Part shown: piece after piece, positions 30,601 through 40,223 of the stretch
Numbering within the stretch: the stretch's first letter is position 1
Layout of the letters: each line of letters starts with the position of its first letter
Assembly: GCA_956465555.1 (NCBI GenBank)
Contig: OY101120.1
Location: 930,001 to 994,000 of the forward strand
DNA: 64,000 nucleotides
Source: Nitzschia sp. pyKryTriq1
Taxonomy: Eukaryota > Bacillariophyta > Bacillariophyceae > Bacillariales > Bacillariaceae
Direction of reading: 5' to 3'
Position numbers and translations under genes: made by a program
The notes under the pieces: model-generated
Seen by the model: the letters and a program-made list of their open reading frames with translations, nothing else
Told to the model about the DNA's origin: nothing
The model's database searches: none

Positions 30601-30856
30601 CGGAATCTCCTGTCAACACACCGAGCCGATCGGCATCGTCGCTGGTCAATAGAATCGTGGGAGTATATTGTAAGGATTTCACAGGGGGTGTCGAGGAAGG
30701 AACAATTTGGAGCACTGCGCAGTCTGTTATTGGATCTTCTTCTTCTTCACTCTGTCTCGAACTGACTGTTAGGGATCCAGCCTTGAAAGGGGTGCTGCTG
30801 GAGAGACCATCGTCCCCTGACGTCGAAGCCCTGCTCTTTTTCTTCTTCTTTGCCAT
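27685..30856 (-). CDS. AFG2: AFG2/SPATA5-type tandem AAA ATPase
   Basis: Two exons, 30856-28034 and 27930-27685, joined in phase 0 over a 103-base intron (GTAAGT..GTAG), give 1022 residues. A basic, low-complexity N-terminus is followed by an N-domain and two AAA modules. D1 has P-loop GSSGSGKST near residue 477 and Walker B LIVLDDVHL; D2 has GPPGCSKTLMARALA near 780 and Walker B SIIFFDEVDAI. The GCSKT variant in D2 marks the AFG2/SPATA5/CIP111 group. Exon 2 supplies the C-terminal helices (GGLSGAEIVSACRDAAL). AFG2 removes RLP24 from pre-60S ribosomes; plant CIP111 binds calmodulin. The frame is open to 30928 through TTG, but ATG at 30856 (MAKKKKKSR) is chosen. The intron holds three CACACAGCAA repeats. 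Confidence 0.88.
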
Positions 30857-31410
30857 ACTGCAGTGGCGAAGAAAGAATAAGACTCGACAACCTAATAACT
30901 TTCGGTGCCAGATTTTGGGCGACTTCAATAATTATTGTCGTGTTTTCTCATAGAGCCATCTATCAAAAGTGGAGGCAAAGGCGAGTGCAACAGTGGTGGA
31001 TACAATAGAATTATATGGAGTCAAGAGTCTCCAAGCAAAAAGATGGAAGCAATCGCAATGAAGCTGTCTGCTGTCTCGCATCCATCCGAACAGAAAGTAC
31101 GAGTAAAAAGTAAAAAGTCAAAAGTTGCTTATGGTTTTCGCGCGTTGGAAGCAGGTCTGACGACCAATACGACCCTCTTCTGAACGATTTGATTGGCTGT
31201 TATTTGTCGCAGCAACCATTGGACTAACTCGACTAAATCTCTCTCCCACATTTCCGCCCGGGCACGCCAACGCCAGAGCACAACAGAGCACCATACAACT
31301 CACAACTCCTCCATTGCATTTGTCACAATCAGAGTCATACTACATCTAGACTACTATCCCTCACTACGAACAACTACAGTAGACGTATTGTCAATCGATC
31401 AATCGAAGCC
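30857..31410. other. Divergent promoter region, AFG2 / CWF19L2
   Basis: A 554-base space between divergently transcribed genes. It must hold both promoters. No repeats, core promoter elements or small genes could be recognised. Confidence 0.5.
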
Positions 31411-32814
31411 ATGCTTTCTGGAATCAAAACGGGCAAGAAAAAGAAAAAAGTCAAGACGGACCACGGACCGCCATCACTGCTGGAGCCGCCACGGTCGTCC
31501 TCCGCCACGACAGACGCCCCCGATGGAACGAGTACGAGTACTGCGAGCCAAGACAATCTTTCCGTCGCCGATCGACTTCGTCAATCCTTGGCGAGTGGTG
31601 GTGGTAGTCTACTAGCGGATGCAAGTAGCGGTCCAGTGACGGCTTATACGCAACAATCCTCGGTCCTGGATCAATTGCAGCGTCGGGGCCGTATCGAGTC
31701 TACCACGGTTGCATCCTCGGAAGACAACGACGATTCTTCCAATGTTATCGTAGAATTGCCCCTTGGCAAAGCCGCTGTCCCGGCCGCCGAGAAAAAGGAA
31801 GAAGACATGACGGTTCAAGAATTGGTCGCCCAAGAACGACGGGAGAACCAGGGGATGAGCTGGGATGAGCAAATGACGCGAAACATGGTTCGGCTCGGCA
31901 AGAACAAAAAACGAAAGCTGACAGCCAGTAAGGGTGAAGACAGCGACGATGAAGTAGAGACAATGAAACAGTGGCTGCCTGGTGCAACTAATACAAAGGA
32001 AGGTACACAGAAGCAAGAACGCGCAGTCGAGAAGGCGCAGCAACGCGATCGACATCGACTGATGCATGAAAAACTCCAGGAAGACAAAGTTACTTCCAAA
32101 TGTTCGTGGTGGCTAGAGTCCTCTAGTTTTCGAAAGCACCGTCTACTGGCGCTTGGAAATCATGTCTCGTTGGTCATGGCACCTCCAAATGCGTCCTTGG
32201 TACCGGGAAATCATTTTTATATCGTGCCATTGAAGCATGCTCCCTCCTTTGTGCAGGTCATGGCGGACGACGACATGGGAATTTGGAAAGAAGTCCAACA
32301 GTTTCAAACAAGCTTGCAGAATATGTATGCGCGTCAAGGAAAGAGTGTGATTCTACTGGAAACAGTGCTATCTCAGACCAAGGGACTATGGCAAACCAAA
32401 CTCGAAGTCGTTCCAGTCCCTTTTGGCACGCTTCAGGATGCCCCCATGTACTTTCAATCTGCAATGCGTGAGCAAACAGAAGAATGGGGAACCCACACTA
32501 AAATCTTGAAAGTTTCCTCACAGAAACCACTATCATCGGTCATCCCCAATAAGGGGTTTCCCTACTTTTTTGTGGAGTGGGGCAAAATTTCCACATCCCC
32601 GACAGCTACGGGTTTCGCACAGATTATCGAGTCCGAGTCCTTTCGACACGATTTTGGATTGGATACTGTGGCAGGTATGTTGGATCTGGATCCCGTTCGA
32701 TTGCAGCGCAAGCAAACGTATAGTCATGAAGAGGAGCGAAAGCAAATTGCTGATTTTCTGAAGCAGTGGGAAAAGGTGGATTGGACCAAGGAATTGGATG
32801 TGGCGGCAAAATAG
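31411..32814 (+). CDS. CWF19L2: CWF19-like protein 2 (spliceosome-associated)
   Basis: A 467-residue intronless protein. The N-terminus is basic and disordered (KTGKKKKKVKTDHG), then comes a conserved helix MTVQELVAQERRENQGMSWD and the block DEQMTRNMVRLGKNKKRK. The CwfJ C-terminal 1 domain, HIT-like, spans about residues 225-350 (LALGNHVSLVMAPPNASLVP, GNHFYIVPLKHAPSFVQV), and CwfJ C-terminal 2 spans about 355-460 (PYFFVEWG, FRHDFGLDTVAGMLDLDP). CWF19L2 joins late and post-splicing spliceosomes and relates to the debranching factor Drn1. The canonical zinc-binding Cys pairs expected upstream are not obvious, although CSWWLESSSFRKHRLLALG partly matches. Nuclear location is inferred. Confidence 0.9.
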   Translation: MLSGIKTGKKKKKVKTDHGPPSLLEPPRSSSATTDAPDGTSTSTASQDNLSVADRLRQSLASGGGSLLADASSGPVTAYTQQSSVLDQLQRRGRIESTTVASSEDNDDSSNVIVELPLGKAAVPAAEKKEEDMTVQELVAQERRENQGMSWDEQMTRNMVRLGKNKKRKLTASKGEDSDDEVETMKQWLPGATNTKEGTQKQERAVEKAQQRDRHRLMHEKLQEDKVTSKCSWWLESSSFRKHRLLALGNHVSLVMAPPNASLVPGNHFYIVPLKHAPSFVQVMADDDMGIWKEVQQFQTSLQNMYARQGKSVILLETVLSQTKGLWQTKLEVVPVPFGTLQDAPMYFQSAMREQTEEWGTHTKILKVSSQKPLSSVIPNKGFPYFFVEWGKISTSPTATGFAQIIESESFRHDFGLDTVAGMLDLDPVRLQRKQTYSHEEERKQIADFLKQWEKVDWTKELDVAAK

Positions 32815-32943
32815 TAACATGTAACCATTTGCTAGTTGAGAAAAGAGACCAGTCTTACATTAGTTTACTTGTATAGATCATCAAAAGGTTCCATCCGTTT
32901 CCGATGCATCGACATCCGGCGCTCGTTGGGAACTATTGTCCGT

Positions 32944-33522
32944 TCATTCGTTTTCTCTTTGTTTCTTGTCAGATGATATGGATTGGATCTTCTCTGCTAC
33001 ATATTCGAAGCCTTGTCCCGTTCCTTCGACGCCACGTTCCAGTAAATTGTGCTGTCGATTCAATTCCACTGCTGATTGCCATCCCTTCTCCATCAGAGTT
33101 CTGGCTTTGATGGCAATTTTGGAATCTGCATGTTGAATACTACGTTTTGTGTCCCTCCAAACATGATGCTTTTCTTCCCATTCCTGACCCGTAGCTCGAA
33201 CGGAAAGTGCTACCTCTCCCAAGGCACGCGCGGCATCGCCCGCTACTCCTTCTTTTCGAACTGCATACGCAGAACCAAAACCAGCAATGGCGCCTATAAT
33301 CGGCCCTCCTAGCAGTAAGCCCACGACGGCTCCTGCGATCCCAGAAGGTGCTACCAGATCTTGTTGCTGGGGATCCAGAGAAGGAACTACTTCGGGTGGA
33401 ACTGCAGCATCATTGGACATGAGGTGAAACTGCCTCGAAAAGTCGGGAGGTGGATTGCCAGCCATCATGTTCTGCTGCCCCGTGGCAGCGTTGTCGTTGT
33501 TGGTATTCTTGTTCAAAGTCAT
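32944..33522 (-). CDS. Unknown small protein with a glycine-rich hydrophobic segment
   Basis: A 192-residue intronless reading frame. Residues 1-55 are Asn/Gln/Pro-rich and probably disordered. Residues 58-85 (IAGAVVGLLLGGPIIGAIAG) form a Gly/Ala-rich hydrophobic segment with GxxxG spacing, likely one or two short membrane helices or a membrane hairpin. The remainder is amphipathic and charged, with a possible coiled coil around residues 110-180. No family is recognised. It is convergent with CWF19L2, 129 bases between stops. The hydrophobic segment resembles glycine-zipper regions, but that is a compositional remark only. Confidence 0.6.
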   Translation of the reverse strand: MTLNKNTNNDNAATGQQNMMAGNPPPDFSRQFHLMSNDAAVPPEVVPSLDPQQQDLVAPSGIAGAVVGLLLGGPIIGAIAGFGSAYAVRKEGVAGDAARALGEVALSVRATGQEWEEKHHVWRDTKRSIQHADSKIAIKARTLMEKGWQSAVELNRQHNLLERGVEGTGQGFEYVAEKIQSISSDKKQRENE

Positions 33523-34264
33523 TTTGAAAGTTTTGGAAACTGTGGGACTAGTAGACTACGATGTCAAACCAAGAACCAAGGATGCCCCTCGACGACTTCG
33601 TGTGGCTCCAAAGGCGAACAACTAACTAAATCGTGGGGAAGAAATCGGATCAACGAGGAACGTCCGGTTTCCAAACTACCTGGTACAGTACAAACAATGG
33701 CGGATGTGCTCCAAAGTCCAAAATTCGCCCATCGCGCATACGACTAACGCGATCTGTTAATTCGCGATTATAGCGCGCGCGCCGATGATGATCATGTTCT
33801 TCTTCGGGGATTTTCAAAATCGAAACTTGAAACTCACGACCCATGGCCATCGACCATGGCGAAAACCGGAATCATCTTGACCGATTCTTCAAGACGCCAG
33901 ATGATCTCATCTCCTGTTGAAACACGTGATTATACTTCTTGGTCCGTAGCTGATCAAGGGAAACGATGTCACATTGGACAACTTCGGGGCGAGATCGCTT
34001 GAAAGCAGCACAAAAAAGTTCGTTCGCGCAGCAAAGAACACAGCGAGCCAAAGTCGTCGCACCTGAATCGATGGTGCTTCCTGGTCAGCATCCACATCGA
34101 CAGGCTCCACCAAGTCATCAGCAAACTGCGAATCGTCGTAGTTATGGTACGTAGCATGTTCATTGCGCATCTGGAAGTCATGGGGCAACGTGTTGAACAC
34201 AATCGAGCAATACATCCCATCCAAGACTGGATTGCTAGCACGGCTGTGCAATACAAGAAGCCGA
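33523..34264. other. Gene-free stretch, one doubtful antisense frame
   Basis: About 740 bases upstream of the unknown secreted protein. A minus-strand frame at 33907-34428 overlaps the next gene and has no recognisable protein, so it was not accepted. GC-rich GCGCGCGC sequence lies near 33774-33782. No RNA gene was recognised. Confidence 0.45.
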
Positions 34265-35707
34265 ATGGCGGACGACAAATCATCTCTCGTGGTAGTGTGC
34301 ACTTTGTTCTCACTTGTCTGTCTTGTTGCCGAAGCTACAAGGGGGAAGTACACGTATGGGAATCCGATTGCTCGAAAGGGCAAAGTAGTCCAGATCGGGG
34401 CTTCCCGAGGGGCACATCGGCAGGCCACACCTCCTCAGTCCATGCAACACCCTGTGTATGCATATCCAGTCCGACGAATACGAGATCCCATTGCAGCAAG
34501 GTATCATTCTCCAAGGATTTACCCTCAAGAACAGCAATTCATTCACCCATATCTTGGACCTGTGGGAGCTGGGTCGACTCCTTCCTTTCAGCAATCGCCA
34601 CAGACGATGGGATACCCGCCCGGACAACCAAATCAACAAGCAAGATATTCTAGCGCAGAAAGAGTATCAATGGCTCCCCCTCTGATCAGATCACACCCAC
34701 ATTCCCCATATGAAGGCTTCAACCAACACTACGACACTCCGCAATTGGAGTCAGTAGTCATGCGGATGCATTCGGTTGGAACAATACCACATCAAAAGTC
34801 CTTACACGGTGGTCAGCCCAAAATCACTAGAGCGCCTCCTCCTCCTCCTGGCTTTGAACGTTTTCGAAAACGAATTAGGGTCGACGAGTTCTTTGATCCT
34901 ATGGAATTGCAGTGGGAGGACAAACATCTGGAACAGGAGCTAAAGGACACACAGTCGACCACAGGAAGTTTCGCCCCTTCAGTGGAACCCCCGGCTCCGG
35001 TACTTCCAGTGGCAAGAAGCAACGCTGACCCGTTTGCTGAATCTCGCCTTCGTGTCACGTTACCCGGACCTTACGAAAAAACCCAGGAAGTACTTGTACC
35101 ACCATTGAGCGCTTCGCGCCACCAATCAGTTCCATCCGCTGCAACACATATTGGCGCCTTATCACATATTCTTGGACATCCCATTGCATCAATGAGCCAT
35201 CAACAAAGCTCAGTGGAAGCAAATAATTGGGAAATTCTTTCTGAAATTCCACCCACCCCACGGATCAAGTCGTTGTCAACATTCAAAACGATGGAGTCTT
35301 TTCCGGTCGACCAAGAGGAGTCCCTGTCTCTTGACTGGGAAAACCTTGGTGATCGAAACAACGCCGGACTCTCTCGATTTCAACAACCCACTCAAGATAA
35401 TTCAGTCTCTGTAGATCAGCACGTAAGATATCTTCAACCACAGTCTCGCACAGCTTTCCCAGAGATGTTACCCAGGTCCAGAGATGTTGCAAGTCATTCA
35501 CAGGATCCAACACAGCAGGATCGCGATTTCAACATACCCCCGCCGCTCCGATTCTTCAACGAGGGTGTGGAGGTTGATATTCACGGAAGACCCCTCTCTA
35601 GTCCAGGATCTAGGGGGTGTCCCCATCTGAAGATACCAGCTGCCTTCCATGCACTCGGCGTCACTGGTTTCCCTATAGACGATTCATGGAATGAATTCTT
35701 TCAATGA
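34265..35707 (+). CDS. Unknown secreted, largely disordered protein
   Basis: A 480-residue intronless protein with no recognised domain. It begins with MADDKSSLVVVCTLFSLVCL and continues VAEATRG, a credible signal peptide or N-terminal anchor. The rest is rich in Pro, Gln, Ser and His, with a run of five prolines in PKITRAPPPPPGFERF near residue 195 and many Tyr-Pro and His-Pro pairs in the first 130 residues, which suggests disorder. Basic stretches (RKGK, RRIRD) lie just after the leader. Such composition occurs in cell-wall-associated proteins of diatoms, but nothing here proves that role. The frame is open upstream only through TTG, so ATG at 34265 is used. It is convergent with the EVE gene. 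Confidence 0.6.
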   Translation: MADDKSSLVVVCTLFSLVCLVAEATRGKYTYGNPIARKGKVVQIGASRGAHRQATPPQSMQHPVYAYPVRRIRDPIAARYHSPRIYPQEQQFIHPYLGPVGAGSTPSFQQSPQTMGYPPGQPNQQARYSSAERVSMAPPLIRSHPHSPYEGFNQHYDTPQLESVVMRMHSVGTIPHQKSLHGGQPKITRAPPPPPGFERFRKRIRVDEFFDPMELQWEDKHLEQELKDTQSTTGSFAPSVEPPAPVLPVARSNADPFAESRLRVTLPGPYEKTQEVLVPPLSASRHQSVPSAATHIGALSHILGHPIASMSHQQSSVEANNWEILSEIPPTPRIKSLSTFKTMESFPVDQEESLSLDWENLGDRNNAGLSRFQQPTQDNSVSVDQHVRYLQPQSRTAFPEMLPRSRDVASHSQDPTQQDRDFNIPPPLRFFNEGVEVDIHGRPLSSPGSRGCPHLKIPAAFHALGVTGFPIDDSWNEFFQ

Positions 35708-35813
35708 AGCCGTATTGCCCGACGACAACGCACAATAATTGTTGGACTGCCGTCAAACAATCCACAGAGTCTCTACCATTGTGAATGTTGTCTTTTACAG
35801 CGTATCCGATAAA

Positions 35814-36518
35814 TTAGGCACGTTTCCTCTTTTTCGGGGACTTTTCGGCTGCGGCTTCAGAACCATCTTCCAGTTCTTTTTGATCGGACATGGCCATAAT
35901 TTTGTCCCATTGTTTCTGGGTCACTTCGTGAACACTCAATCGGCTTTGACGTAGCAATGTCATGTTAGAAATATCATCGTCATTCTGCGAGAGCTCTTTC
36001 AGATGCTTCAAGGTGACGGGAGTATCGAGAATTGATTCAAATTTGACTCGGACAGCATCCCAACGGCAATTGTCAGGTGTGGACTTGGGATCGTGTCCTT
36101 TGTGGTCCGGGTCCAGAGCTGTTGCATCAGGTGCCGCTTCCCTAACCACACTCATGATACCGACAACTGCAGGGACTTTACAACTCGAATGATAGAAGAA
36201 TGCTAGGTCCCCCTTTTTCATTAAACGCATTTTATTCCGAGCTTGAAAATTACGCACACCATCCCACTCTTGTTCTCGGCACTTCTGTAGATCTTGAATA
36301 GAAAACTCATCGGGCTCTGACTTGAGAAGAAAATAATTTTTGGGGGAGGCCTGGGCGTGCAATGTACCCGTGAGAAATCGTCTAGTAGTAGAAGTACTTG
36401 TAGTGAAACGTCCACCAGAGGTTACCATCCGCAGAGAGGAAACATCACATACTCTTGCAATGGAGAGTAAGGCGGGGAGAATACCCGCCACTTTCACGCC
36501 AACGCGACGACCTACCAT
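35814..36518 (-). CDS. EVE-domain protein, THYN1-like
   Basis: A 234-residue intronless protein. Residues 60-205 form the EVE domain, a PUA-like fold that recognises modified bases: YFLLKSEPDEFSIQDL, EWDGVRNFQARNKMRLMKKG, DLAFFYHSSCKVPAVVGIMS, RWDAVRVKF and LLRQSRLSVHEVT. These match animal THYN1 and bacterial homologues. Residues 1-58 are rich in Arg, Ser and Thr with few acids, compatible with a mitochondrial presequence, while the C-terminus ends in KSPKKRKRA, a likely nuclear signal; dual or ambiguous location follows. EVE proteins bind 5-hydroxymethylcytosine or modified RNA, but the ligand here is unknown. Confidence 0.9.
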   Translation of the reverse strand: MVGRRVGVKVAGILPALLSIARVCDVSSLRMVTSGGRFTTSTSTTRRFLTGTLHAQASPKNYFLLKSEPDEFSIQDLQKCREQEWDGVRNFQARNKMRLMKKGDLAFFYHSSCKVPAVVGIMSVVREAAPDATALDPDHKGHDPKSTPDNCRWDAVRVKFESILDTPVTLKHLKELSQNDDDISNMTLLRQSRLSVHEVTQKQWDKIMAMSDQKELEDGSEAAAEKSPKKRKRA

Positions 36519-37111
36519 TTCAAGCTCGTCTTGTATTCACAGCCTCTACTAGCTACTAGTAGCGGCAAGGTTCCTACGATACACGAAGCAGCCATCTGGT
36601 GCAAAATGTAAAACAACAGACGGTCTTCGTTCTTGTTTGCTGTTATTCGCCTGCCGCTTGCTCATGTCTCTGATCTCTGATGTCTACTCTGCGTCTACTT
36701 ACGAAGTACCATAGGCGCCCTACGATACCTACCCCGTACTCTACTGTGTGTATGTGTCCCTCTGTGGTGGCGCGTGGCATGTTGGATCTTTTGTGGGTCG
36801 GACGAGTCGTATTTCGGCATCACGCACGCACGGCGTATGGTACTTCTATCATACGAAACGAAGCCGACTTTTCGCCACAATGGAATAAGCACAAACTGTA
36901 CTCGTACTGTATTGTCATCAGTTCGAGTATTCTCACAACTCTCTCTACTCTCTAGAGAGCGAGGTATGGTACATTGTGTGGACGCGGCTCCAAACCTAAG
37001 TTCACTCCTCAAGCAATCATCACATGGCGCCACATACAAAGTATCGCCTAGAGTACTGTAGATTAGAAAACTATTTCATCTCGTCATGAGCATTTTTTGC
37101 ATTCCCATTTT
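36519..37111. other. Gene-free stretch with CTAG/GTAC motifs
   Basis: About 590 bases between the EVE gene start and the ATG3 stop. It contains CTACTAGCTACTAGTAG near 36543 and a CTCTCTACTCTCTAGAGAGCG inverted repeat near 36940-36962. No gene is seen. Confidence 0.5.
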
Positions 37112-38083
37112 TTATTTGCTCGTGTCAGCCGTCACGTCCATTGTGAAATCGTAGTTGATAGTTGGGATCATACTCGACACGAACTTGAGAAAGATGAAGA
37201 GATACATTTCGACGGAAGGCCCCGCTGCGACGACTGATTCGGCATCTCCCCCACCTTCTGCTACCTTCTTCTCGCTTGCCTTTATGAGATTCTTGACAAT
37301 CGCCTTCATGACTTTTCCATGCTGACAAGGATGAATACTGGCATGGTGACCACTGACATGTGGATGATTTTCCATCGTGACAGTCTTGTTTGCGTAATCA
37401 CTAATGACATCTTCCATCATTTCAGTGGCGGTCAGAGGTTGATCGGAGGCTGTTCGTCCAATCATCCAAACTCGGGGTGTTTGGTAGTACTTATCGTAGG
37501 TGATGCTCAAATCGTACGTGCGAACTTTAATCAGATTGTCATTGCCATCTGGCGAAGCAGACACAGCCGCGGCATCGTCCTCCAAAACATTTTCGTCTTC
37601 GAAATCAGCCATGTCGGCGTATTCCTCGTCTTCCTCTGCCCCACCTGCATCTGGAGCAGCAGCATCGCTCCCTGTGGCAGCGGGTTTGACGGCATTTTCG
37701 ATGACTTCTCCTTCGCTGTCAAGGATATCGAATTCGTCCTCTGGATTATCCGACGCCTTTATGATACTAGAGACCAGCCACTCCTCGTCGCCCTCTTCTC
37801 CGCCCGCCTCGGCGTGCATCGACAGGGCGGTTTCCATACTCGAGACTCGATTCTGACAAGGGACATTGCGCGTAATGAGGTATTGCTTATTGGGTGGCAA
37901 ATACGCTTTGCGCTTGGAGACTTCTCCTCCTTCCCAAGCCCACGTCGGGCACTTGTAGACAAGCTCATCGCCGGCCTGGACAAACTCTTCGGGTGTCAAG
38001 ACTCCCTTCTCGAGAAAAGCGCTCTTGGTCAATGTGGGGTACGCCCATTCTCGTGCGGCGCGGAGACTGCCCAGAACAGACAT
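37112..38083 (-). CDS. ATG3: Autophagy E2-like enzyme ATG3
   Basis: A 323-residue intronless protein. ATG3 transfers ATG8 from ATG7 to phosphatidylethanolamine on forming autophagosomes. The N-terminal amphipathic helix (LGSLRAAREWAYPTLTKSAF) and VLTPEEFVQAGDELVYKCPTW are typical, as are LPPNKQYLITRNVPC, the YDLSITYDKYYQTPRVWMIG block, the catalytic cysteine in HASIHPCQHGKVMK near residue 253, and FLKFVSSMIPTINYDF. An acidic flexible region (about 115-190) replaces the ATG7-binding loop. The frame is open upstream through TTG to 38137, but the ATG at 38083 gives the family's usual N-terminus. Confidence 0.96.
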   Translation of the reverse strand: MSVLGSLRAAREWAYPTLTKSAFLEKGVLTPEEFVQAGDELVYKCPTWAWEGGEVSKRKAYLPPNKQYLITRNVPCQNRVSSMETALSMHAEAGGEEGDEEWLVSSIIKASDNPEDEFDILDSEGEVIENAVKPAATGSDAAAPDAGGAEEDEEYADMADFEDENVLEDDAAAVSASPDGNDNLIKVRTYDLSITYDKYYQTPRVWMIGRTASDQPLTATEMMEDVISDYANKTVTMENHPHVSGHHASIHPCQHGKVMKAIVKNLIKASEKKVAEGGGDAESVVAAGPSVEMYLFIFLKFVSSMIPTINYDFTMDVTADTSK

Positions 38084-38445
38084 GTTATCTATGCTGATAT
38101 TTCTATTCTCGTTGGAATTGTACGGGAGGGGTGGCAAAGTTGGATGGAAGAAGAATGTTGTGTGCTCAACCGCAACTACAATAACTTGATAGCTTGTGTG
38201 TCGTGGACCGAAGAATTCTTGCTGCTTCGCATTGTTCTATCGCGTTGTGCGGTGTGGGACGGGAAAGTGATATCTGTCACGCTATTTTTGTTCGAAACGA
38301 CCGTTGAGAGAATTTCGACGGTTGACTCATCGGACTAATTGCTTCATACCCGTGACTGATCCGTGCTCTACCAGGTTCTTCGAACTTGGAAGCGTCGTTA
38401 GACTTCAAGACGAAGGAAAATAAACTATAAACTGCTACTACAGTA
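38084..38445. other. Short gene-free stretch
   Basis: The space between the ATG3 start and the methyltransferase stop. It should contain the ATG3 promoter. Nothing further is recognised. Confidence 0.45.
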
Positions 38446-39585
38446 CTATATTTTTTGAAGTACACAGACCAAACGAAAGGCCTCCTCGCCGTCATTGACA
38501 TCTACTCCCTCACACAAAGCACCATGCATGGACTCCACTCGAAAGCCCGATATCCTTGCTAGTGCATTGATTTCTTGTGCTGTGAAGAGTCGCAATGGTA
38601 CTACCTCCCGCACGCTCTGCAAGTCTGGGGATATACCATTATCCTCACTCTCGATACCTTTAAGCTCCATGGCGACAGTAAATTGCCGAACCTGGGTGAT
38701 TGGATCAAAATCATCATTGTCGTCGCCCCAGATGATTTCCAGTTGTCCACTTTCTTTACCATTCTCATCTTCCAATGGGACTTCCCATCCATTTCGCGTG
38801 CATTCGACCAAGGAGAAGGTCTCTCTTGGATGGGGCAATTCAATAATGAGTGTTCCGTCTTGACGCATAGCCTTGTGGATTGATTGGAAACACGAAATGA
38901 CTTGTTCGTTGTCCGTCAAATGCTGCAAGGAGCCTAGTAAAATCCAGGCACTGTCCACAGGATCCTCCTCTGGCAATTCGAATTGCGTCATGTCACCCGC
39001 CAAGTACTTAAAGGATTCAAACGAATCGATATCCAATTCCATGTGTGCGGTCTCGGTACCGTACTCAACCATTTCGGGAGAATTGTCCAGGGCTATTCCA
39101 GTGCGGACTTGACCCGACTGCAAGGCAGCAATGGTATGTCTGGCGGGACCCGCTGCGAGTTCCAGAGTGCGGGAGGGTGATTTTCCGTCGTGGAGCCGCT
39201 CGTGCTGAGCGACGAGAAAATCAACTTCTTCCTCGTAATTTCGGTATCCAAACGCCATATCGTAAAGCCCTGGCAAGGAATAAATTCGCCGTCTACTACT
39301 CGTAGTAGGAAGAAGAGTGGACGAGGATGGTGCTGGATTTTCATTGTTTTCAATGATGGAAGAATTTTCAACGACCTGTTCTCCGAATCCCTTATTCTTC
39401 GTCGATGATGGAGCCTTTCGACGTTCTCGTCGAGGAGTGGCCAAACAAGCTGGTTGCTGGATCGGAACAATCCACCCTCGATGGTTTTGTTCGGCTGCAG
39501 CAGTACTACTGGTACGTTGCAGGATCCAGCCGATCGCCATAATGAGCCGCATTCTTCGGGATGGGGACAGCCGGTCCATGTTCAT
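38446..39585 (-). CDS. SAM-dependent methyltransferase
   Basis: A class I methyltransferase of 379 residues from the ATG at 39585. Motif I is SRTLELAAGPARHTIAALQ, followed by the acidic motif II position in GIALDNSPEMVEYG and motif III/IV in KYLAGDMTQFELPEEDPVDS; a later strand reads QDGTLIIELPHPRETF. This is the methyltransf_11/25 pattern used on small molecules. The C-terminal part (VPLRLFTAQEINALARISGF) also fits. Residues 1-75 before the domain are variable and basic. The frame is open to another ATG at 39792, which would add 69 residues; the 39585 ATG is preferred for its context. The substrate is unknown. Confidence 0.82.
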   Translation of the reverse strand: MNMDRLSPSRRMRLIMAIGWILQRTSSTAAAEQNHRGWIVPIQQPACLATPRRERRKAPSSTKNKGFGEQVVENSSIIENNENPAPSSSTLLPTTSSRRRIYSLPGLYDMAFGYRNYEEEVDFLVAQHERLHDGKSPSRTLELAAGPARHTIAALQSGQVRTGIALDNSPEMVEYGTETAHMELDIDSFESFKYLAGDMTQFELPEEDPVDSAWILLGSLQHLTDNEQVISCFQSIHKAMRQDGTLIIELPHPRETFSLVECTRNGWEVPLEDENGKESGQLEIIWGDDNDDFDPITQVRQFTVAMELKGIESEDNGISPDLQSVREVVPLRLFTAQEINALARISGFRVESMHGALCEGVDVNDGEEAFRLVCVLQKI

Positions 39586-40223
39586 TATTGTTTGTGATGA
39601 TGATTCGTTGTTACAAATAATTAAAATAAACAAAGTGAGGGAAGAATCTTTTTTGCTGCATCGTTTGTGGTTGTCGATGCGAGATGCGGTGATGGGTGGT
39701 GCGATGTGCGATGGTTGGGTTGACACGCGGAGGCGGCGGAGGAGAAAGTACTGTACATGATGCACGCGACGACCGACGACGACGCAAAACATGATCGACT
39801 CTCACGATTATTCTTAGTTTCGGCGATTTTCCATAGTCGTCAGTTCAGTCCTTGGTCAGTCAGTCGCGTCTCGGTCGACGTCAGTGACGCACGTATTACG
39901 CGCCCGCGCCCCGCGCCCGGATATGAGATGTTTTCGTGCGTAAGCGTTGGCGTTGTAAAGAGGGAGAAGATTTACTCGTATCTGCCACAGGCAGGGAAGA
40001 GGGGAGTTCAGACTTCAGCTTTATGGATGGCACATCATTCGGAACATTCATTTGTTTCGTTCTCTCTAGTTTCTCAGCAGAGGATTTGTCGATTGTTGAA
40101 GCTCCTTCCCCAGGATACTGTAGGATACAGCTCCAACAGCTGTTGTTTCATATATAGCATTCTTGCTAGCTACAAGTCGGTTTTTGAATACCTATATTTG
40201 TCGGCTGTCACGACACGACGACA
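39586..40223. other. Divergent upstream region
   Basis: About 640 bases between the methyltransferase (minus) and the glucan enzyme gene (plus). A TATATAG sequence occurs near 40150, about 70 bases before the glucan gene ATG, but its role is not established. No other feature is recognised. Confidence 0.45.

Noticed and set aside
33907-34428. A 173-codon minus-strand frame overlapping the start of the secreted-protein gene
   Set aside because: It overlaps a longer frame with a good signal peptide and shows no recognisable domain; coding potential cannot be excluded but is not supported.
37319-38338. A 339-codon plus-strand frame opposite ATG3
   Set aside because: It is the antisense of a clearly conserved ATG3 gene, has no recognisable protein sequence and reads the complementary codons of the acidic insert.
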